Origin: Endomychus coccineus
Lineage: Eukaryota > Arthropoda > Insecta > Coleoptera > Endomychidae
DNA length: 64,000 nucleotides
Reading direction: 5' to 3'
NCBI GenBank assembly: GCA_958510875.1
Contig: OY294071.1
Coordinates: 33,138,581-33,202,580 of the forward strand
How positions within the stretch are numbered: position 1 is the stretch's first letter; every line of letters begins with the position of its first letter. Below are positions 61,790 through 64,000 of this stretch, one piece after another. The notes below the pieces were generated by a model. It was given only the letters and a program-made list of their open reading frames with translations. It made no database searches and was not told where the DNA came from. Made by a program: the position numbers and the translations under genes.

Positions 61790-63235
61790 AGATGTTCAAC
61801 GTTCGGCTTTGCCAATAAGCGTGTCTAAAATAGAGGCCCCAAAACAGTACAATTAGGCGCATTCTGCTTGATCTCAATCACCTGGAAGACAGCTAGAGTC
61901 TAACCTATTCCAAAAAAAGTAGACCCTTCCTAATAATTATAGACCCATAGCACTATTATCTTTGATCTCTAAAGTGATGAAGAAAGTAATCAACATCCAA
62001 TACCTAGAAAGCTTCAAAATCGTGAATGACCGGCAATATGACTTTCGTCAGCAGAGATCAACAGAAGGCCTGCCTGCCTACGTAACACATGTAATGCTAT
62101 CTAGAACTGTAGTATTGGGTATATCCATAGCATTTGACAGAGTCTGGCACCAAAGCCTTCTTGGAAAACTTCCACCTCATGGTTTGCCGCCTCTACTTTG
62201 TCGCTTACTACAGTGTTTCCTCTCAGTTATATCACTCCATGTGGTGATTCACGGAGTATCCTCCGATATAATGGCTATCAATGCCTGCGTTCCACAGAGA
62301 TATGTCTTGGAACAAACTTTGTTTCTGCTCCATATCAACGATCTGTTGGAAGTAATCGCCTATGCAGTCCACAGCTATACATATGATGGTATACTTAATA
62401 CCGCTTTCTCATCTAGAGTCCCTATACCATACAATGAAGCTAGAGAAGAGAGACAGACAGGTTGACGCAACTAATGGAGATCCGGCAAAGATTTTAAAAT
62501 CTGATCTGATATCTAGTAGAGTTTAATGCAACCAAAATTCAAGACGGACCTCATAATCCCCAATATGATGATGTCAGGTACAACTATTCCTAAGAAGTCT
62601 TTCATATCCGTGCTCGGTATCACCACCAACAGCACCCTCTCATGGGATGATCATGTGAGGTCCATTGATAGAACCGCTTTACAAAAGCTTCATTTTCTAT
62701 TCCGTGTTAAGAGCTGCATCTCAACAGCTCCTCAAAATCTACAAAGGTCAGATTCGCGATCTGTCCTGGGGTACTGTTCTCATGTTTGGAGTATGGCTCC
62801 TAAACATAGGCGAAAGCTCTTGAATTTTATCCAAAAGAGAGCTATTCGTCTCATTGATGATGTCACACTTACGAATTCATTTTCCTCTCTAGAACATCAT
62901 AGAAAGGTGGGCGATCTCTCCCTCTACCATAGATATTCCTATGGTCGGTGTTCATCAGAAAACTCGTCTGTTATTCCACCACAAGAGATTCTAGGTAGGC
63001 GGAGTAGACGAGCTCAAATTATTCACCCCTTCATTGTCAAGCTAGAGACCTGCCGAACTTCTTCCTGTGAGATTTCATTTCTCTATCGAACGTCGAACTT
63101 GTGGGTCTCTTTGCTTAGTGAGGTTTTCCCTTATGCATATAACCTCCAAACCTCCAAGAAAAATTCTACTGCTGGATCACACGATGCTCTTCTAACATAA
63201 TAGATTTTCCTCTCGTATAGTCTAAGAATAGAAAA
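61790..63235 (+). mobile_element. CR1/Jockey-like LINE, decayed copy 7
   Basis: The longest readable RT stretch of the family in the window. It begins in the pre-RT linker (TARV.PIPK.., ~61895) and the NYRP segment (~61940). ORF 61962-62465 has ISKVMKKVINIQYLES, FDRVWHQSLLGKLP and FLLHINDLLEV. The expected catalytic F/YADD reads YTYD and motif A has lost its Asp (ISIAFDR). ORF 62526-63200 is the C-terminal region (IIPNMMMSGTTIP, STLSWDDHVRSI, VLGYCSHVWSMAPKHRRKLL, IQKRAIRLIDDVTLTNSFSS). The 3' end is near 63225 (CTCGTATAGTCTAAGAATAG plus an A-run). The two ORFs are in different frames. Confidence 0.88.
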
Positions 63236-64000
63236 AATGCAGGATTCTGTTATTTTGGCATGGGTATTAGAGTATATTAGAAACAATACCCATTCGTATT
63301 CTCTATCAACTCATCCAAAATCCATTCTACATTTCGTGTCAGGTCCCAATGCTGTAGCAGGAAAAGAAAAAGCCTACAGACAGGCGCCTCATATACAGGA
63401 CTGCCCCTGAACTAGATGTAACAAACTGTCTTGTACAAGTGTGTTGTACTAAAACACTTTCACTACTATGATGGATAAAAGATCTCAAGAGTGAACTGGC
63501 TCAATAGGCAAATTGAACAGACCACGAAAAAGATCTCGGGCGTCTTTGCCGGTGATTTGAGATTACCATTTGAGATCTTCAGCTCTTTGGAGACACAAGA
63601 AGGGACTATTCCCATTGCAAAATGTAGTCCAATCATATTGTGTTTATATTATAATAATACGCAAGCACCAAACATCAGCGATCATTAACTGTTTCAATAT
63701 GTAGCTCTGTTAAACTGTTATTATATTTAAGATTGTATGGTCAAGTTGTTTAATTGAATGAGTATGGTAATTATCATGTACTTGTTAGCTTTAATTGTAG
63801 ACTTTTCCTTGAATATTGTAGATGTCGTGTGAGTGAATTTTGTATCCACACAGAAGCTAACTCTTATATCTAATCTTTAAACAACTCTGATATTCCTGAA
63901 TTTTACAAAATTTGTTATTACCACCCTGTAGAGCAAGCAGAGAAGTTCATTTACTCAGATATCCCCGATAGCCACAAAATACAAGCTAGTCTGTACCCTG
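63236..64000. other. Unassigned sequence to the window end
   Basis: A 65-codon ORF (63491-63688) has no domain. I see no gene or repeat that I can support. Confidence 0.4.

Overview
The window reads as AT-rich insect nuclear DNA. It has one recognisable host gene, a FEZ-family zinc-finger gene (orthologue of Drosophila earmuff), and otherwise layered mobile elements and one large satellite array. The element types (Penelope-like elements, an R4/Dong-type retrotransposon, Tc1/mariner-superfamily transposons with DUF4817-like heads, an env-bearing Ty3/gypsy element, CR1/Jockey-like LINEs) fit an insect. The order cannot be fixed from the sequence; a beetle is only a guess. I found no tRNA, rRNA or CRISPR array.

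Layout, left half. A decayed LINE copy lies at 1.2-2.9 kb. The 3' end of a Penelope-like element (PLE) lies at 4.9-5.6 kb and 9.5-9.8 kb. It is split by a 3.7-kb R4-type retrotransposon with an intact 1163-residue ORF, set between two long (TA)n tracts. RNase H-type LINE debris and a PLE-tail palindrome lie at 11-12.4 kb, and another LINE copy at 12.9-14 kb. A 2258-bp Tc1/mariner-superfamily transposon with ~465-bp inverted repeats and a TA duplication (15766-18023) sits in another PLE tail. A PLE RT/GIY-YIG remnant follows at 18.15-19.2 kb. A fold-back-like element with long sub-repeated inverted arms lies at 19.86-22.16 kb, flanked by direct repeats.

Middle. About 11.4 kb (23.29-34.73 kb) is a satellite of 312/313- and 319-bp monomers with higher-order structure, including a register repeat of 4441 bp. 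A LINE copy at 35.85-38.0 kb carries a GC-rich insertion. The FEZ/erm gene is at 40084-41184 on the minus strand, with a probable 5' UTR splice acceptor just upstream of its ATG.

Right half. LINE pieces (41.8-42.6, 43.7-44.1 and 50.0-50.5 kb) surround a second, broken relative of the long-TIR transposon (44965-47111). An internally deleted env-bearing Ty3/gypsy relic directly abuts it (47.1-49.76 kb). RNase H LINE debris lies at 52.25-53.3 kb, and PLE tails at 54.7, 56.6-57.0 and 57.5 kb. A PLE ORF at 57.7-59.1 kb is interrupted by a mariner fragment, and a last LINE copy lies at 61.8-63.2 kb.

The genes do not form a pathway. The interest is in how the elements nest: the R4-type element in an expanded TA tract inside a PLE tail, with an unexpanded paralogue elsewhere in the window; hammerhead-like motifs in the PLE tails; two long-TIR transposons of one lineage; a fold-back element; and recent block duplication in the satellite.
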